Below are positions 23,143 to 34,640 of a stretch of 64,000 nt of DNA, in pieces; positions within the stretch are counted from its first letter, which is position 1, and every line of letters begins with the position of its first letter. The notes under the pieces are model-generated. The model ran no database searches and was not told the origin of the DNA. It saw only the letters and a list, made by a program, of their open reading frames with translations. The stretch comes from Massospora cicadina (taxonomy: Eukaryota > Entomophthoromycota > Entomophthoromycetes > Entomophthorales > Entomophthoraceae), in contig JAKSZP010009195.1 of NCBI GenBank assembly GCA_022478985.1, positions 62,001 through 126,000 of the forward strand, given 5' to 3'. Both the position numbers and the translations under genes were made by a program.

Positions 23143-24500
23143 CTATGAAGGGGTTTCAGGCGTGCAACAAGTGGTTCTGCTACTCCTGCAATGCCGCAAC
23201 CACTGCCAGTAGCTCCTTGTCATATATCTGGTAATTCGTTTCCACAGGGATCTTTTTCTGACTGAAATAACACATTGGGTGCTACAACCCATCTTCCCCT
23301 TCTGTAGGAGTACTGCTCCCAATGCAAAATTTGAGGCGTCCGTTTCCACCACATAAGGTTTTCCCAGGTCTGGATGGGCAAGGACCGGCGCTGAAATGAG
23401 CCTCTCTTTCAGCAAGTTGAATGCCCACTTCTCTTCTTCCCCCCATACAAAAGGTACCTTCTGCGTCAGTTGCATAAGTGGCAAGGCTAACTCTGATAGA
23501 TTCTTGATGAACCATTTGAGGAAATTTACCGTCCCCAGAAAGCTTCTCACCCCTTTCTGATTGGTTGGAGCCTTCCATGCGCGCACTGCCTGGATCTTAT
23601 CGGGGCATACACCCAGGCCTTTCCCAAATATCACATTCCCTAGGAACCTGACTGACTCCCAGTTAAACTCACATTTTTAAGGTTTCAGCAGTAATCCTGC
23701 CTCAGCCAATTCCTTCAGGACCTCCTGCACATCTTGTACATGAGCCTCCTTGGAACGTGAGAACACCAGGATGTCATCCATATAAGTGATACAACACTGG
23801 CTGATCAACTGATAGAGTACTCGGTCAATCATATGTTGAAATAGTGCCAGGGCATTGCACAGCCCAAATGGCATAACTCGGTATTGGAACATCCCAAGGT
23901 GGCACTTAAATGCCGTGTATCTTTGGTGCTCTGGGCTCAGAGGGACCTGGTTGAATGCATCTCCCTATCGAGCTTGGTGAAAATGTTGCATCCTGTGACC
24001 ATTAGCAAGATATTCTCCATCAGTGGCATTTGGTAAGGATCCAGTTATGTGACCTCATTTAACCTCCTGTAATCCATGAATGGCCATAACTCTCTGCTTG
24101 TTTTGGGCACTAGCAACACCAGAGTTACCACAGTGAATTTTGATGGCTCAATCAAACCTTCACTCAACATCAAACTCATGTGGTCCTCCAGTGCAGCCTT
24201 GGCTTGTTCATTCAACGGATAGACTGGATAACCACGAGGAAGTTTATAGCCTTCCTTAAACTGGAAAGAGAATGTGAATGACCCAGTGGGGGAAACGGCG
24301 ATTCTTTTTTTGGACCAAAGACCCCCACAAAATCTTGGTATTCCACAGGTAAGACCTCTTCCTGCATGGCCCTCAGGGTTTGAGGTGCATCTAACTTCTG
24401 GTTTCCCACTAACAGTCTCCACTTCATTGGTGAACCACTCCTTGGGTACAAGGTATCGGTACTGGTAGATACATCGATCTGGGGTCTGAACTAATGCCAC
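23143..24500 (-). pseudogene. Element D reverse transcriptase and RNase H
   Basis: RT fingers lie at 24045-24500 (LPRGYPVYPLNEQAKAALED and LWPFMDYRRLNEVT). The palm at 23677-23892 has intact YMDD (codons near 23773-23778) in CCITYMDDILVFSRS. The thumb and RNase H start at 23143-23634 (VRSFLGTVNFLKWFIKNLSE, then YVVETDASNFALGAVLLQ). A frameshift follows GKMG in RNase H. A stop lies between palm and thumb, at about 23676. Confidence 0.75.
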
Positions 24501-24790
24501 CAGCGCATCCCTAACACTACTGGGTGGGTCAGGTTCTCAATCACACAAAACTGCATCCAAAACCTGAATAGGGCCTGCTGTACTTTCAATAGAGGGAATA
24601 CGCGCCATGTTTGTGCCCTTCATGAGGCATCAGCAAAAGCCACCTTTGGTCATTTCTTCACCTGCAGCTTCAAACGCTCTGCCAATGCCAGTTCAATGTA
24701 ATTCTCTTCCGCCCCAGTATCTATCAGGGTCATTGCCCTTTCCATCCCATGTCTGTATGCAGCTCTATGAGATAAACAGTCGAGAATAAA
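24490..24790 (-). pseudogene. Element D protease
   Basis: The minus strand reads MTLIDTGAEENYIELALAER, the DTGA active site of a retropepsin, followed by two in-frame TGA stops and then VVLGMRWW near the domain end. It lies between gag and RT. Confidence 0.6.
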
Positions 24791-24799
24791 GTGAATAAG

Positions 24800-25297
24800 G
24801 TGATTTATTTTTGGATGAGTCTTTCACTTGCAAATTGGCTGATGTAAATTTTGACATATTCCCTTGGCACCCTCCCCCTTGAACATTTCCCGCGTTTCTT
24901 GGGGATGGGTGTCACCCCCTTGACTGGAACGGCAACTTATGAGGACTGTCCCTTCCAGGTGATATTAATTCTTCGTGCCAGTCCTGTGCCAGTGTTAATT
25001 GTTTTTAACTTGAACTGCTAAAGCCACTTCCTCCCCCAGCGTTGCTTGGACCTTTGCTGCTGCCAAAGCTGCTAGCAAATCTGGCTGAAACCCTTGGTGG
25101 AACATTCTTGAGGACGGGAATCCGTAACCTGTGCTGCCTTTGCCAGCGGATGGAAGACCCGCTCATACTCTTCTACAGAGCTATGACCCTGGCTGGCTGT
25201 TAATAATTCCGACCAAGCCTAATCTTTTGCTTTGTCCAGACATGCCGCCCAGTTAATCATCTCCACACACTTCTCCATGGAATTTGGCAAACTATCC
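24800..25297 (-). pseudogene. Element D gag, C-terminal piece
   Basis: The minus strand reads MINWAACLDKAKD and, after a stop, AWSELLTASQGHSSVEEYER with VFHPLAKAAQVTDS. This is the capsid C-terminal pattern of retrotransposon Gag. It is cut at 25297 by the C2 insertion and continues at 31255 on the other side. Confidence 0.55.
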
Positions 25298-25302
25298 TGC
25301 TC

Positions 25303-26151
25303 TGTAAGGAGAGTGTCTATAACTATCCTGTTCCCAGCGTGGTAGTTCTCAGTGCACAAGGCCAACGCCAGGGAATCAGTCATTAGTTCAAAAATTACTA
25401 GAGCCCAGCAGAGGGTGCTGAAGCAATAATAACTTAATAAGAGAAGTGCAATCATGATAATAAACAACCCACCAAAAGTGACGCGGTGCACAAAGGGACA
25501 AGGGGTAAACGTCCCAGGTTGGAGGAAACCTGGATGACCAAACGGTGCACTAGTTGACGTTTTAATTTCATTTAAAATTGATTGGTTAACGTAGTGTGAG
25601 ACCTCCTCGAAGAGGTCTGCACACAGGATTGCTAGAGAAAACATAATAAAAAATGGGAAAACGGGATAGGTTTATTAGGAAAATTGACCTACAAGGAATG
25701 TTGGTCATGGAAAACAGATTTAAACTTTGTTGGGGAAATTTGGGGTTTGCTGAAGTGGGCCCAAGCACCGATTCACCAATAGGCAAACACTACTATCCAC
25801 ATTGGTAGAATACACTGAAACTGACTTCACTCAAGTCTTTGATTGAAGTTGGATCTGACCCAAACGCATAGTTTCATAAATGGAACAGGTTTCAAATTCC
25901 CATTCCTCAATAAAATGATAGTACTGTCGTTAATAATCAAATAAACCTTTTGTTTTAACGCCTGGGCTGACAAAAGGGGCTGGGCGTTAGGCACTTCACT
26001 AATACCAACCTGGGCATATTTGGCTTGTACCCAGCGTTGGTCTGATGTGTGCCTGAGGTCAGGGAGGGCCTATAGCTTCACCTTCTGGGCCTCCTGTCGC
26101 CTAGCCTTATCCCTAGGAGTGGTCCCCACTATCATGTCATTAACCATAACA
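25303..26151 (-). repeat. C2 3' LTR
   Basis: It begins TGTAAGGAGAG and ends ATAACA, near-identical to 30399-31249 over most of its length. TTGACCTAC at 25684-25692 is the inverted complement of the C2 primer site (GTAGGTCAA at 30386-30394). The open frame 25219-25644 is LTR plus D sequence and not a gene. Confidence 0.9.
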
Positions 26152-26169
26152 TTACCATCTCCTCCTGAC

Positions 26170-27064
26170 AGGGCTCAACTCTCCCTCCAGGGGCTTGCGC
26201 AAGGGAAAAGATCTTTGGCTGGGGCCAACTTCATGGTGGCAACGGTCGGTTTGGGTTGAGACCCATCAGCCTAGGGGAAAAGCTTGTGGAAGGCTTCAAT
26301 CAGATCTTGGGCATGCACACAGTCGCGCACTGAAACCCAACTGTTCTCTGCAGCATCAAAACCCTTCTATGATACCAGGTACTCAAGTCTTCTTTTAACA
26401 CAGCGGGAGGCTACTATTTCTTCCACCTCCCACTCTGGCGCCCCATACACGAGATAGGCCTCAGGAGTCTCTGGTGGGGACCCTCAAACAACGTCAATTT
26501 GTTCTCATGGAATACAGAGAAGATCTGAAATGAAGTGGGAAGATCTAGCTGGTATGAGGCATGGACCACCTTTCTAACAACTTTGCAAGAGCCAATACTC
26601 TTTGGTCCCAGCTTCTTGCATGGCTTCTTGATAGGGATGTTACGAGTATCAAGCATCACAAAATCCCCTTCCTTATACGTTGGACCCATTTGGCGCTTAC
26701 CATCAGCGTTCTCCTCATAAACTTGCATTGAAGCCTCCAAACTTGTGGTCCCCCTGGTGGACCTTCTTGATAGCCTTGGCAAAGTCCACCACCGCTTCAA
26801 CCTTAGAACCACAGCTGGGATCCATGTTAAAGGTGGGGTTAAAGCCATGGTTGGAGAAAAAAGAAAACAACTGATAGAAGAATGCAAAGTGTTTTTGTAA
26901 CTAAATTGGGCCATAGGAAGGTGAGAAACCCAATCTGAATGATCTGCGGTGGTGTAACACCGCAGAAACTGTTCTAAGCACTGGTTCACTCGTTCAGTAT
27001 GCCCATTTGATTGGGAATGATAAGCAGTCGAACAGCAGGGGCGAATCCGAAGAGTCTTACACAA
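26170..27064 (-). pseudogene. C2 integrase C-terminal half and chromodomain
   Basis: Open from 27064 to 26414 (216 codons). It includes AYHSQSNGHTERVNQCLEQF with the catalytic Glu, then a GPY-type region (KKLGPKSIGSCKVVRKVVHA) and YQLDLPTSF. Beyond a stop, near 26300-26400, the minus strand reads LEYLVS, a TAG stop, then KGFDAAENSW, which is the chromodomain. The chromodomain is broken by that stop. Confidence 0.75.
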
Positions 27065-27070
27065 CTTTTC

Positions 27071-27334
27071 TTAAAAGACGGAGGTAAACTGGGGTCCCCA
27101 GTCACTGATTATTTCTTGGGGAACCCCATGGAGCGCAAACACATGAGTGACTAAGAGCCTAGCCATCTCAGCCGCGGTTATTGTCGTTCTGCAAGGAATA
27201 AAGTGGGTGAACATCGTAAAACGGTCCACCACCACCATGATGGCATCATAACCATCAGAGGCAGTTAACTCCACAATGAAATCCATTGATAAGGAAGTCC
27301 AGGGCCCTTCAGCCTTTTGGACTGGTACCAACAA
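27071..27334 (-). pseudogene. C2 integrase catalytic core
   Basis: 87 codons with SMDFIVELTASDGYDAIMVV (first Asp) and HGVPQEIISDWGPQFTSVF (second Asp). The usual Arg in SDRGPQF is Trp here. A break at 27065-27070 separates it from the Glu-containing part. Confidence 0.75.
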
Positions 27335-27397
27335 TCCCGCTCAAGGTTGAGGATTTGGTTTCATTTGGTTGCAGATCAAACAATCTTTACAATACCG

Positions 27398-28033
27398 TCA
27401 CACCTGAGTAGGCAAGCCCTTCCAATTGTACGTGCATCTAATTAACTCCAACGTCTTTGCTTTACCATGATGACCAACGGTGAGTCCATCATGATGGTCC
27501 CGGATGATTTCCAGGCGCAGTGGTCCAGCAGGAACCCATAGGCGCCCCTGTAAACACAACATCTCATCCTTCACGTGATTGCCCCTTAATAGATCCTCTT
27601 GATTCAAAGCGCTCTTTGCATGTACCATAGTATATTTGGCTGATAGCAGCTGAGAAAAGACTACCTTTCTGAACATAATATATTCCTCCGCATTTTCTAG
27701 AGGTGTAAGAGCTGGCCCATTGGCCGGGGGAGAGGGAAGTTGAGACACAATTTTATTTGGCGGAATCATCACCTGTGTGTTATAAACTTCTACCTCCTTT
27801 GAATCAGGAGCTAAAGCAGGGTTCCAGTCTAAAGCATCCGCCAAACCATTATCCTTGCCCTTGGTGAACTCATAAGAAAAGTCAAATTGGGCAAGGGTCT
27901 CATGCCAAAGGGTCTGCCGTGGGGTTAGGACATGAGGGGCGCGGTAGTACAGCAAGGCACGGTGATTACATACATGGAATGGCTGGGTGGAGCCATGAAA
28001 GTGGTGACGCCAATAAGTCAGCGCCTCCACCAC
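27398..28033 (-). pseudogene. C2 RNase H C-terminus and integrase zinc finger
   Basis: 211 codons. It starts with VEALTYWRHHFHGSTQPFHV and contains TPRQTLWHETLAQFDFSYEF and KGKDNGLADAL (RNase H end). It closes with HHDGLTVGHHGKAKTLELIR, the histidine half of the integrase HHCC finger, after which the frame stops. Confidence 0.75.
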
Positions 28034-28042
28034 TGCTAGTAA

Positions 28043-28558
28043 CTACTTGTCATAAACGGCGTAATTCAACTCTGGCGAAGACATTTTTCTAGAAAAATAC
28101 CCCGCCGGATGCTCTATCCTATCTTTGCCTACTTGTAACAAAGTGGCCGCTATGGCGAAGTTGGAGGCATCAGTAAACACAATGAACTCCTTTGAAGGGT
28201 CGACATGGCAAAGAACAGACGTTGACAACAGGGTGCACTTCACTTCTTGGAAAGCATACTCCAAAAAGGGGGACCACTGAAGCACCTTGGCACCGCTAGC
28301 CTTGTATAAGGGTGCTGCCACCTCAGAAAGATTGGGTGTGAACTTCTTGAGGAACATAAACGTCCCCAAAAAGCTCCTCAATTCCTTGACTGAGGTGGGG
28401 GTGGGCCACTCACGAATAGCCTTCTCCTTGTCTGGAGTTATCATGTGCTCTTGGTCAAACACGACGTTAACCAGAAAAGTGACCTGGGTCTTAAAGAATT
28501 CACATTTGCTAATCTTCAGCGTAAGGCTGGCTCCCTTTAACCTCTCCACACTTTTCAA
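28043..28558 (-). pseudogene. C2 RT thumb and RNase H N-terminus
   Basis: 171 codons. Thumb/connection motifs include KELRSFLGTFMFLKKF. RNase H begins FIVFTDASNFAIAATLLQ and runs to the catalytic-Glu region SRKMSSPELNYAVYDK. The overlap with the upstream palm frame at 28555-28558 marks a frameshift or stop between palm and thumb. Confidence 0.8.
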
Positions 28559-29208
28559 AGATGTACTGCATGGGACTCTGGTTTGGGGGAAAACACCAGA
28601 ATATTATCCATGTAGGAAACCGCACATTCCCCTAAAAATTCCCCCAACACTGCATCAAAGCGGCGTTGAAAGATAGCAGGGGAATTCTTATGCCCAAAGG
28701 GCATGACCCAAAACTGGAAAATCCCTTTTCTGGTATGGAATGCGATTAACCACTCTTGTCCCTTTTTAATCCAAATCCGATTGAACGCATTGAGGCAATC
28801 CAGCTTGGAGAAGACCTTCGCCTTCACCACATAGCGCGCAATCTGTGAATCCAAAGGTATGGGATGGAGGTCTGGTACAGTAACGTTGTTGAGGTTCCCA
28901 TAGTCTATGCATGGGCGTAGAGTACCATCAGCCTTCTCAACAAAGAGAAGTGGGGAGCAAACAGGAGAGGTCCGCTGAAAAATCGCGCCTTTGGATAACT
29001 GCTCCTTCACCCACACATCTAACGCCTCTTTCTCCCGGACAGTCAGTGGATAAATAGGGGAAGAAATCCGCACCAGGTCCACAGTGAGTTTGAAGTCACA
29101 GTCATACTCGGAATGATCAGGAAGTGCATCAGCAGAAGCTTCATCAAAGGAACATTCCAAACCCTCCAAACAAGAAGGTAAGGAAACCACCACGGTGGGC
29201 TTCAGCAT
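28555..29208 (-). pseudogene. C2 reverse transcriptase fingers/palm (YMDN)
   Basis: 217 codons. Fingers SPIYPLTVREKEALDVW, substrate loop LLFVEKADGTLRPCIDYGNL, palm KVFSKLDCLNAFNRI with the first catalytic Asp, then FWVMPFG. The YxDD box reads CAVSYMDNILVFS: the second Asp is Asn (codon at 28603-28605), although C1 and D keep YMDD. This single transition should abolish polymerase activity. Confidence 0.8.
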
Positions 29209-29459
29209 AGAGGCAAGACTAAGGGTGTGAATGTGGGGTTAGTGGGGCAAGTTTCCCTGAGCATCAGCCTTAGACAAAGAAACAACTAGTGTGCAACCAT
29301 TCTTTACCGTTAAGGATAAAGTATTCTCTTTCAAGTTGATTCTAACGTCAAACTTCCGCCACACTTACACCCAAAACGATAGGGTACAAGAGGTTTTTGA
29401 TAGCTTGGAAGTGATTGGACAAGTGGTACTTGCTAACCTGATAGTCCACTGTCCCAACG

Positions 29460-29640
29460 ACCTTCATAGTGGGAATACCTTGGGACGCCCCTCCCTAACC
29501 ATACCACCAGGCAAGTAACTCAGCCTAAGGTATTCAGATAAGCTCTGGTCCATAAAGTTTTCCGTGGCGCCAGTATCCACCAGAATAGTGGTGATGACTT
29601 CCCTGAAGGGGATGCAAGGGTAGAGATCAAAAAAAGTATA
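29460..29640 (-). pseudogene. C2 protease
   Basis: The minus strand reads IPFREVITTILVDTGATENF, with DTGA at 29566-29577, and ends at a TGA near 29469. It matches C0 positions 1-218 closely. It is separated from ORF1 by a short gap and a frame change. Confidence 0.65.
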
Positions 29641-29681
29641 CAGAATGGGCTTTATTCAAAGCAGAAAACGACAACACCTCA

Positions 29682-30111
29682 TCAGAAAATTCTTACTCTT
29701 TGGCTCAAGCAAGCCATCAGGGTATGTTTTGGAATCATAGAATGGTAGGGATAGTTGTCCACTCTTACTACTGAGGCCACATACCCCACCATGCCTTCTG
29801 CAGGTGCATATACTTGATTATATCTGAAATGAAGTTCATTTTCCACCTCCTGAGTGCCATGGATCATGGTAGGGGTCAAACGAAGGTTCTCAGGGGATAT
29901 GATAACCTGGAATAAGGGACTCATCCAGGCCATAAAAGCTAAGAGATATCTCAGAGGTTTGGATAAGATTATCATCATAAAACGCATTTTAGACGCGAAT
30001 GACCCTATTCCCCCTAACTGCAATGGAATGCCCAACGTTATCCAAGGCCAATATCCCAGGCCCATCTGCACTGATTCCGCCAGCAGTGTCTGAATGCGCT
30101 GTCGAAGTAAA
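29682..30111 (-). CDS. C2 ORF1, short protein in the gag position
   Basis: 129 codons open from 30071. The C-terminal half (MIHGTQEVENELHFRYNQ, then YAPAEGMVGYVASVVRVDNY) is almost identical to C0 ORF1 while the N-terminal half differs by frameshift. No zinc knuckle or protease motif. Its retention in three copies at the gag position suggests it is the family's structural ORF. I cannot name the fold. Confidence 0.45.
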
Positions 30112-30385
30112 ACTCATTTATCTAAATTGAAATTGATAATTTTGGCGGAAATTCAGAGAATCATGACTTTTGGACCTTGAAGCATCCGTATCCACCAAGT
30201 ACAAGCATGAAGGTTGAGTACTTTCCAGTTGGAGGCAACCATAATAATGCTGAGTTGCTCCAACCTTTGGGAAAAGTAGTAAATAGCGGTGCAGCTGACC
30301 ATAGCTAAAGCCCACAGCTGGCGCCCACCATTTACACTTTGGGAAAGTCCCACATGGAAAAAGTTCATGCACATAGAATTGAGTG

Positions 30386-30394
30386 GTAGGTCAA
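30386..30394 (-). other. Self-priming type primer-binding site of C2
   Basis: The minus strand reads TTGACCTAC right after the 5' LTR. The 3' LTR copy (25684-25692) is its perfect complement. The 5' LTR has the C0-like version AGTCGACCAA at 30778-30787, which still pairs except at a few positions. Confidence 0.55.
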
Positions 30395-30398
30395 CTAA

Positions 30399-31249
30399 TG
30401 TAAGGAGAGTGTCTTTAACTCTCCTGTTCCCAGCATGGTAGTGCTCGGTGCACAAGGCCAACGCCAGGGAATCAGCCATTAGTTCAAAAATTACTAGAGC
30501 CCAGCAGAGGGTGCTGAAGCAATAATAACTTAATAAGAGAAGTGCAATCATGATAATAAACAACCCACCAAAAGTGACGCGGTGCACAAAGGGACAAGGG
30601 GTAAACGTCCCAGGTTGGAGGAAACCTGGATGACCCAACGGTGCACTAGTTGACATTTTAATTTCATTTAAAATTGATTGGTTAACGTAGTGTGAGACCT
30701 CCATGAAGAGGTCTGCACACAGGATTGCTAGAGAAAACATAATAAAAAATGGGAAAACGGGAAAGATTTATTAGGAAAGTCGACCAACAAGGTATGTTGG
30801 TCATGGAAAACAGACTTAAACTTTGTTGGGGAAATTTGGGGTTTGCTGAAGTGGGCCCAAGCACCAATTCACCAATAGGCAAACACTACCATCCACATTG
30901 GTAGAATACACCAAAACTGACTTCACTTGAGTAATCGATTAAAGTTGGATCTGACCTGAATGCATAGTTTCATAAATGAAACAGGTTTCATTACCCCGTT
31001 CCTCAATCAACCAAATAGTTCCATCATTATTAATTGAATAAACTGTTCATTTTAATTCCTGGGCCGATGAAAGGGGCTGGGCGTTCTGCACTTCACTAAT
31101 ACCAACCTGGGCATATTTGGCTTGCACCCAGTATTGGTCTAGTGTGTGCCTGCTGTCAGGGAGGGCCTGAAGCTTCACCTTCTGGGCCTCCTGTCGCCCA
31201 GCCTTATCATTAGGGTTGGTCCCCACTATCATCTCATTTTATCATGCCA
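30399..31249 (-). repeat. C2 5' LTR
   Basis: 851 bp, TGTAAGG to ATGCCA, followed by the TSD TGCTC. The long open frame 30153-30740 crosses from internal sequence into the LTR and is not considered coding. Confidence 0.9.
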
Positions 31250-31254
31250 TGCTC

Positions 31255-31640
31255 CTCAATGAGTTCCTGGAACCATCCTGCCAATTCTGGAGGTAATGCA
31301 TCCACCACCTGGGCTAGTTGGAGCACGAAAGAGGATTCCCCCATTGTATGCACCAACCGTGCCTGGAAATGGATCCACGTTATTACCTGGTGAAATTTAT
31401 CTAATACCTCCATGGATAATGCCACACGTCCAGTAGGTGGTTTTGGCTTTGCTTAGACAACTATGGTTTTCTGGGTTGTTGCCCCCCATAATTGTCCCAC
31501 TTCACGTAGTAAAAATGCCAACGAAAATCCCACCATAACCACAGTCAAGAGATTTCAGTTCCATTTCTCTCCATTAGTACCCACCGCTTCTTCCTGGAGC
31601 CCCTACAATATAGAAAGGAAGGTATTTGAGTTTTGTTTTA
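31255..31640 (-). pseudogene. Element D gag, N-terminal piece
   Basis: Open at 31234-31425: MALSMEVLDKFHQVITWIHF and ALPPELAGWFQELIEEHG resemble the Gag N-terminal domain. Read leftwards it rejoins 25297 across the C2 insertion. The remaining bases up to 31640 are the leader. No obvious TGG primer site follows the LTR. Confidence 0.55.
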
Positions 31641-32313
31641 TGTAACGCACAGGTTCTTGTCAATACATGACAAACACGTTTGGCAGCACCAGCCATGTCA
31701 CTGACCACATGAATGATAGTCCCACAGAGACTCACCCTCTCACCCACGCGTCATTTACTGAGTTTCCTACACATTCACAGACTAGAGTTCTGGCAATGCT
31801 GCAAGCGAGCAGTAAGGTCTGTCCCCAAAATAGTGCCATGAATGAGGCCAAAGCCTGGCCTAGCTCACTTGCAGAGCTCATGGTTCAGGTTATTCTTGAT
31901 CAAATTTTTTATATATAAATAAACTTATATTAAAAAGCAAGTGAACTTATTTTATTATGTTTTCTGATTGAGAAAATGAAACTGTATTTGCAGTTGCAAT
32001 TTTCTTATTCTTAAGCATTTTTGTGAGTTTAACATATTAAACCCTAAATTAAGCTCTCTAGCAACATCCACACTTTTGCACATGCAAGTCTCAAGTCCCA
32101 CATAACAAAAACTTGGAGGATTTGAGACACCAGTCATACAATATGCTGGATTAATCCTCATTCTTAAAACCCTGAATCCTTATCTACGACTTCCATTAAT
32201 AGTGGTTCTCATGATTTGTCTGACTTCTAAAATCCAACCTCCAAATTTGTGCAAAATTTAAACCAATATTTATGAGGTCAATGTGCAGATCTGGCTGGCC
32301 CCAATCTGTCACA
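31641..32313 (-). repeat. Element D 5' LTR
   Basis: TGTAACGCACAGG to CTGTCACA. It aligns with 20804-21474 and, in opposite orientation, with the solo LTR at 62633-63279. Confidence 0.8.
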
Positions 32314-32385
32314 CCTGGCCTAATGAATAACTATCAAATAATCTAGTTTTAATAAAGTTTTATTTTATTTAATCTTCTATCTGGC

Positions 32386-32680
32386 AAGGGGATGGGAAGC
32401 GAGTTGGTAGGGCGTACGGCTACCAATCTGAAGGTTGCAGGTTTGATTCCCGCCCTTCGCACATCAATTGGGGGTGCCAGCTGAAGGAAGCTATTGGCGG
32501 TTAGTAGGTATAATAACACGAAAACCTTACCCATGATGTAACCAAAAATCTGAGTCCTGATCTGGAGGTGAAAAAAACTTTTTATGACAGAGTTGACCCT
32601 GCTCAGGTTTCATGTTGATACTTTCTTTCTCTATTTTGGTAATGTCTGTCCCCTGGTAAGCTTGCCTTGAATAAATAATT
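32386..32680 (+). repeat. tRNA-derived SINE
   Basis: The head is tRNA-like: AGCGAGTTGGTAGGGCG fits an RNA polymerase III A box, and GGTTTGATTCCC, 30-odd bases on, fits a B box with one C-to-T change. The anticodon arm pairs poorly, so it is not a functional tRNA. The 3' tail GGTAATGTCTGTCCCCTGG is shared with the next unit. TTCTATCTGG flanks it on both sides. Confidence 0.65.
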
Positions 32681-32689
32681 TTCTATCTG

Positions 32690-34640
32690 GTGGTACTTTT
32701 CCTTCCACTCAGATTCACTTTTGAGCGATTTTACTTAAGAAAAGTAAGTAAACAGCTATTAATTGAACACCAGCTGCTCCCGTTCAGTCCCTGATGATGT
32801 TGGATTTGCCACCAGCTGCTCCAGTGTGGGGCAGCAGCGAAACCCTGCCCAGAGTTTTCTGTATGGCAGGAAAATGTGCTTGGACTGGTTCATCCAGTCC
32901 CACTAAGTCCTTGAGTTGTTTTAATCCGCCAAAGTATCTCGCCATCCACCTGGCACATACCCAGGCTGTGCCTCACAGCCCACTTGTTCTCCCCTGCTCC
33001 CAGCTCCATTTTGGCCTTTGGGTCAATTATGGGAGATTGTTCCCATACAAGGAACAAGCAATTATTTACTTTGCCAAGGCGGTGATGCTGCCAGCCAAAT
33101 TTATAGACTTCCGCCCCTTTAAGGGCATTTTGACCTAGGCTTAACCTGTGAAGCCAATGCCGCCACTGCGGCTACAGTGCCCCTGGTCTTCAAAGGCACC
33201 CCTATACCAACAACACGCACCCAGCTCCCCACCAACACCACCATGGTAGTCCATTTCGCGGGGTTGCCCACCCATCTCCCCCCTGCAGTACTCCATCAGG
33301 AGTTGATGGAAGGTTTGGCCACATATGGCTCCAACCCCATCCTTCAGTTTGTGGTCCCCAATGGGGCCGCTTGCCTAACTAGGCCTCGGGCATTCACCAC
33401 AATCAGCCCAAATTTAAAAAATTATGTTGTTGCTCCCCCATGATATCATACCCTCTGCCCCCAACCACCCATTCTGGGCCCATGTTGAGGGCATGAGGAC
33501 AATTTGTCCTTCTTGCTTTGAGTAAGATCACTCAAAGTGTAAATGCCCCTCCCTTGCGGCTTCCTCTGACCCAGTGCTGTCATCATCTGGCCCCAATTTA
33601 GCCCCGCACCCCACTGCCTTTCCAGCATGGGGTACAATCCTACCCCCTCCCCCAAAGCCTGCTACCGCTTTGGTGCCTGCTGCAGCCAACCAGCCCCTTC
33701 CTCAGGCAAGTGCCACTTGCACCACATCCAATTAGTAAACAGCTTGGACTAATGTGGGTTCCCACGTTATCCTGCAATCACCAGCCACACCACTTCAATT
33801 TGCTGACCCTGATTTTGAATTTTACATGAACCCATGGTCCTCATTGGCTGAAACTGATGAGATGGGTAATTTAATTGAAGCTTCGCAGTCCACTTATGAT
33901 GAATTTATCAAAGTATGGAATCCCAAACCAGTCGCTCAACATTCTTATGCCCCCAACCAGACGCCTTGGATTTCCACTTGGACCACCAGCTCTCTGTCAC
34001 GGCAGCTGCCCACCCTGATGTAGCCACAATCTGTGAGATGGCTGAGTCATCAGTAGTGGCACTAACCATGGAACTCCCACCTCCCATCATCAAGCCATCC
34101 ACATCTGTGCCAAACAAACAGGCCATTCTTTTTGCCTACAGGCGCGCTAAGGATGCCATCCAGAGAGTGGTTTCTGCCTCACAGGCCAACCCAAGAGTCA
34201 CCCGCGCCTCCAAGGCTTCACTGTCCCAGCTCCCTGCCCTCCACATTAAGGCGGAGGCCACCATTTCCAGGTACATCAGCGACTTACTGTCCTCCCATAA
34301 TTTCCTCAACCAGCCAATCATTAGAGTCCTCGCTCTTATGTTGCTGATCACCCCACCCTTTGCTCTCCTCATTGTCCCATGTCCTCACCAAAGAGGAGCA
34401 TGGGACTGAGGACAAGCCCCCGATCCCCCTCCCCTTCTGCCATGGTAGGTTGAGCGCCTTGGCGCTGTCCCACCTGGTAGGTTGGTGTCTCAATCATTAT
34501 GTTTCGCCCATTCATTTTGAGCAGACATTATCATTCAGTTTGAGTAATTAGTTCGTTCAGTTTTTTGCTCTTTAAGCTTTGGTAATGTCTGACCCCTGGT
34601 CAGCATGCCTCAAAATAAATTTAAAATTTAAAATTTTCTA
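32690..34640 (+). mobile_element. LINE-like unit with ORF1-type sequence only
   Basis: About 1.95 kb between two copies of TTTTCTATCTGG. It ends with the same tail as the adjacent SINE (GGTAATGTCTGACCCCTGG at about 34592) and an A/T-rich terminus. Broken plus-strand frames (32794-33138, 33177-33443, 33754-34409) are Pro/Ala-rich. One has MVVHFAGLPTHLPPAVLHQE, loosely like a LINE ORF1 RNA-binding region. No RT or endonuclease is present, so it would depend on a full-length partner. The LINE assignment rests on structure, not on a recognised enzyme. Confidence 0.45.

Larger units (their letters stand above)
25303..31249 (-). mobile_element. Family C chromodomain gypsy element, copy C2 (complete length)
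   Basis: A 5947-bp minus-strand element with LTRs of 849 and 851 bp (25303-26151 and 30399-31249). It is flanked by the perfect TSD TGCTC (25298-25302 and 31250-31254) inside the gag of D. Order from the right: LTR, primer site, ORF1, protease, RT, RNase H, integrase, chromodomain, purine tract, LTR. It is the best preserved family C copy, but its RT active site is mutated and several frames are broken. Confidence 0.9.
20804..32313 (-). mobile_element. Element D: chromodomain gypsy element split by C2
   Basis: Minus-strand element with a 5' LTR at 31641-32313 (673 bp) and a 3' LTR at 20804-21474 (671 bp). Gag lies in two pieces on either side of C2 (31250-31640 and 24800-25297), then protease, RT, RNase H, integrase and chromodomain run leftwards. 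It is inserted in the 5' LTR of A. Flanks TTCAG (20799-20803) and CCTGG (32314-32318) fit a decayed copy of CTTGG, present at the empty site near 37800. Confidence 0.8.

Noticed and set aside
22738..23212. Plus-strand frames of 87-116 codons
   Set aside because: They are antisense shadows of the integrase/RNase H region of element D.
30153..30740. A 195-codon minus-strand frame, paralleled at 695-1282 and 25219-25644
   Set aside because: It runs from internal sequence into the family C LTR. The similarity among copies is LTR DNA conservation, and the protein has no recognisable features.
20804..32318. TAATG as the target duplication of element D
   Set aside because: The match is coincidental. 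The solo LTR at 62633-63279 places the LTR end at TGTAATG, so the TAATG on the left is part of the LTR.
32386..32462. A functional tRNA gene
   Set aside because: A and B boxes are present, but the anticodon stem does not pair and the element has a SINE tail and target duplication.
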